Below the pieces are notes generated by a model. That model was not told the origin of the DNA, did no database searches, and saw only the letters and a program-made list of their open reading frames with translations. From Alphaproteobacteria bacterium (GTDB lineage Bacteria > Pseudomonadota > Alphaproteobacteria > Sphingomonadales > Sphingomonadaceae), in contig JAUHWC010000004.1 of assembly GCA_030424845.1 (NCBI GenBank), positions 354,135 through 418,134 on the forward strand: a DNA stretch of 64,000 bases, written 5' to 3'. The position numbers and the translations under genes were made by a program. This document shows positions 62,998 to 64,000 of the stretch, one piece after another; position 1 is the first letter of the stretch; each line of letters starts with the position of its first letter.

Positions 62998-64000
<1,003 letters not shown>

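Overview
The window looks like chromosomal DNA of a GC-rich alphaproteobacterium, most likely an aerobic marine or freshwater member of the Sphingomonadales close to Erythrobacteraceae. The case rests on the family content: TonB-dependent receptor, DUF455, QueG, the rpe/heparinase-like/purH operon, a Zur-type regulator, and a xanthorhodopsin-type proton pump with its retinal-forming enzyme. No 16S gene is present, so the genus is inference.

Layout. 0-16 kb is core: a DUF455 ferritin-like protein, a one-cysteine Bcp peroxiredoxin, glnE, an agmatine-deiminase-type enzyme, a TauE exporter, thrS, a hydrolase/TPR/luciferase-like operon, an AIF-type FAD reductase, queG, a NatAB-like ABC exporter and an exported MsrB. 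Upstream of thrS lies a short threonine-rich reading frame with mutually exclusive RNA pairings, which looks like peptide-leader attenuation of threonyl-tRNA synthetase. 16.3-16.9 kb is a deletion scar holding the 3' ends of two vanished genes.

16.9-43.9 kb is an accessory catabolic region. It carries a MetE-like enzyme plus the tail of a lost second copy, VOC proteins, a divergent CoA-transferase / citryl-CoA-lyase-type pair, a GMC oxidase, a P450, two metallo-beta-lactamase-fold hydrolases and an HIBADH-type dehydrogenase. A nine-gene minus-strand operon follows (two serine hydrolases, CMD, two NTF2-like proteins, two SDRs, a PYROXD2-like flavoenzyme and a small protein), then an aromatic-ring-type flavin monooxygenase, a CmcJ/NvfI-like oxygenase, two MFS carriers and a large TonB-dependent receptor. 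Together they look like uptake, activation and stepwise oxidation of one organic compound that I cannot name.

44-59 kb returns to core: ihfB, a GntR regulator with a POT peptide transporter, dxs, a Zur-like regulator, exported MsrA, purH/heparinase-like/rpe, a DUF2141 protein, a lipid-kinase-type protein with an unknown partner, an M20 amidohydrolase and an FkbM methyltransferase.

At 59.35 kb the 3' half of a tRNA-Arg(CCG), preceded by a shorter 19-bp copy of its end, marks a probable integration junction. To its right the sequence becomes AT-richer and carries about 0.8 kb without a recognisable gene, a xanthorhodopsin-type rhodopsin (DTE motif, fenestration glycine), a strong terminator hairpin lying at the start of blh, blh itself, a SOUL heme-binding-type protein, and the C-terminal part of a proline-rich repeat protein cut by the window edge.
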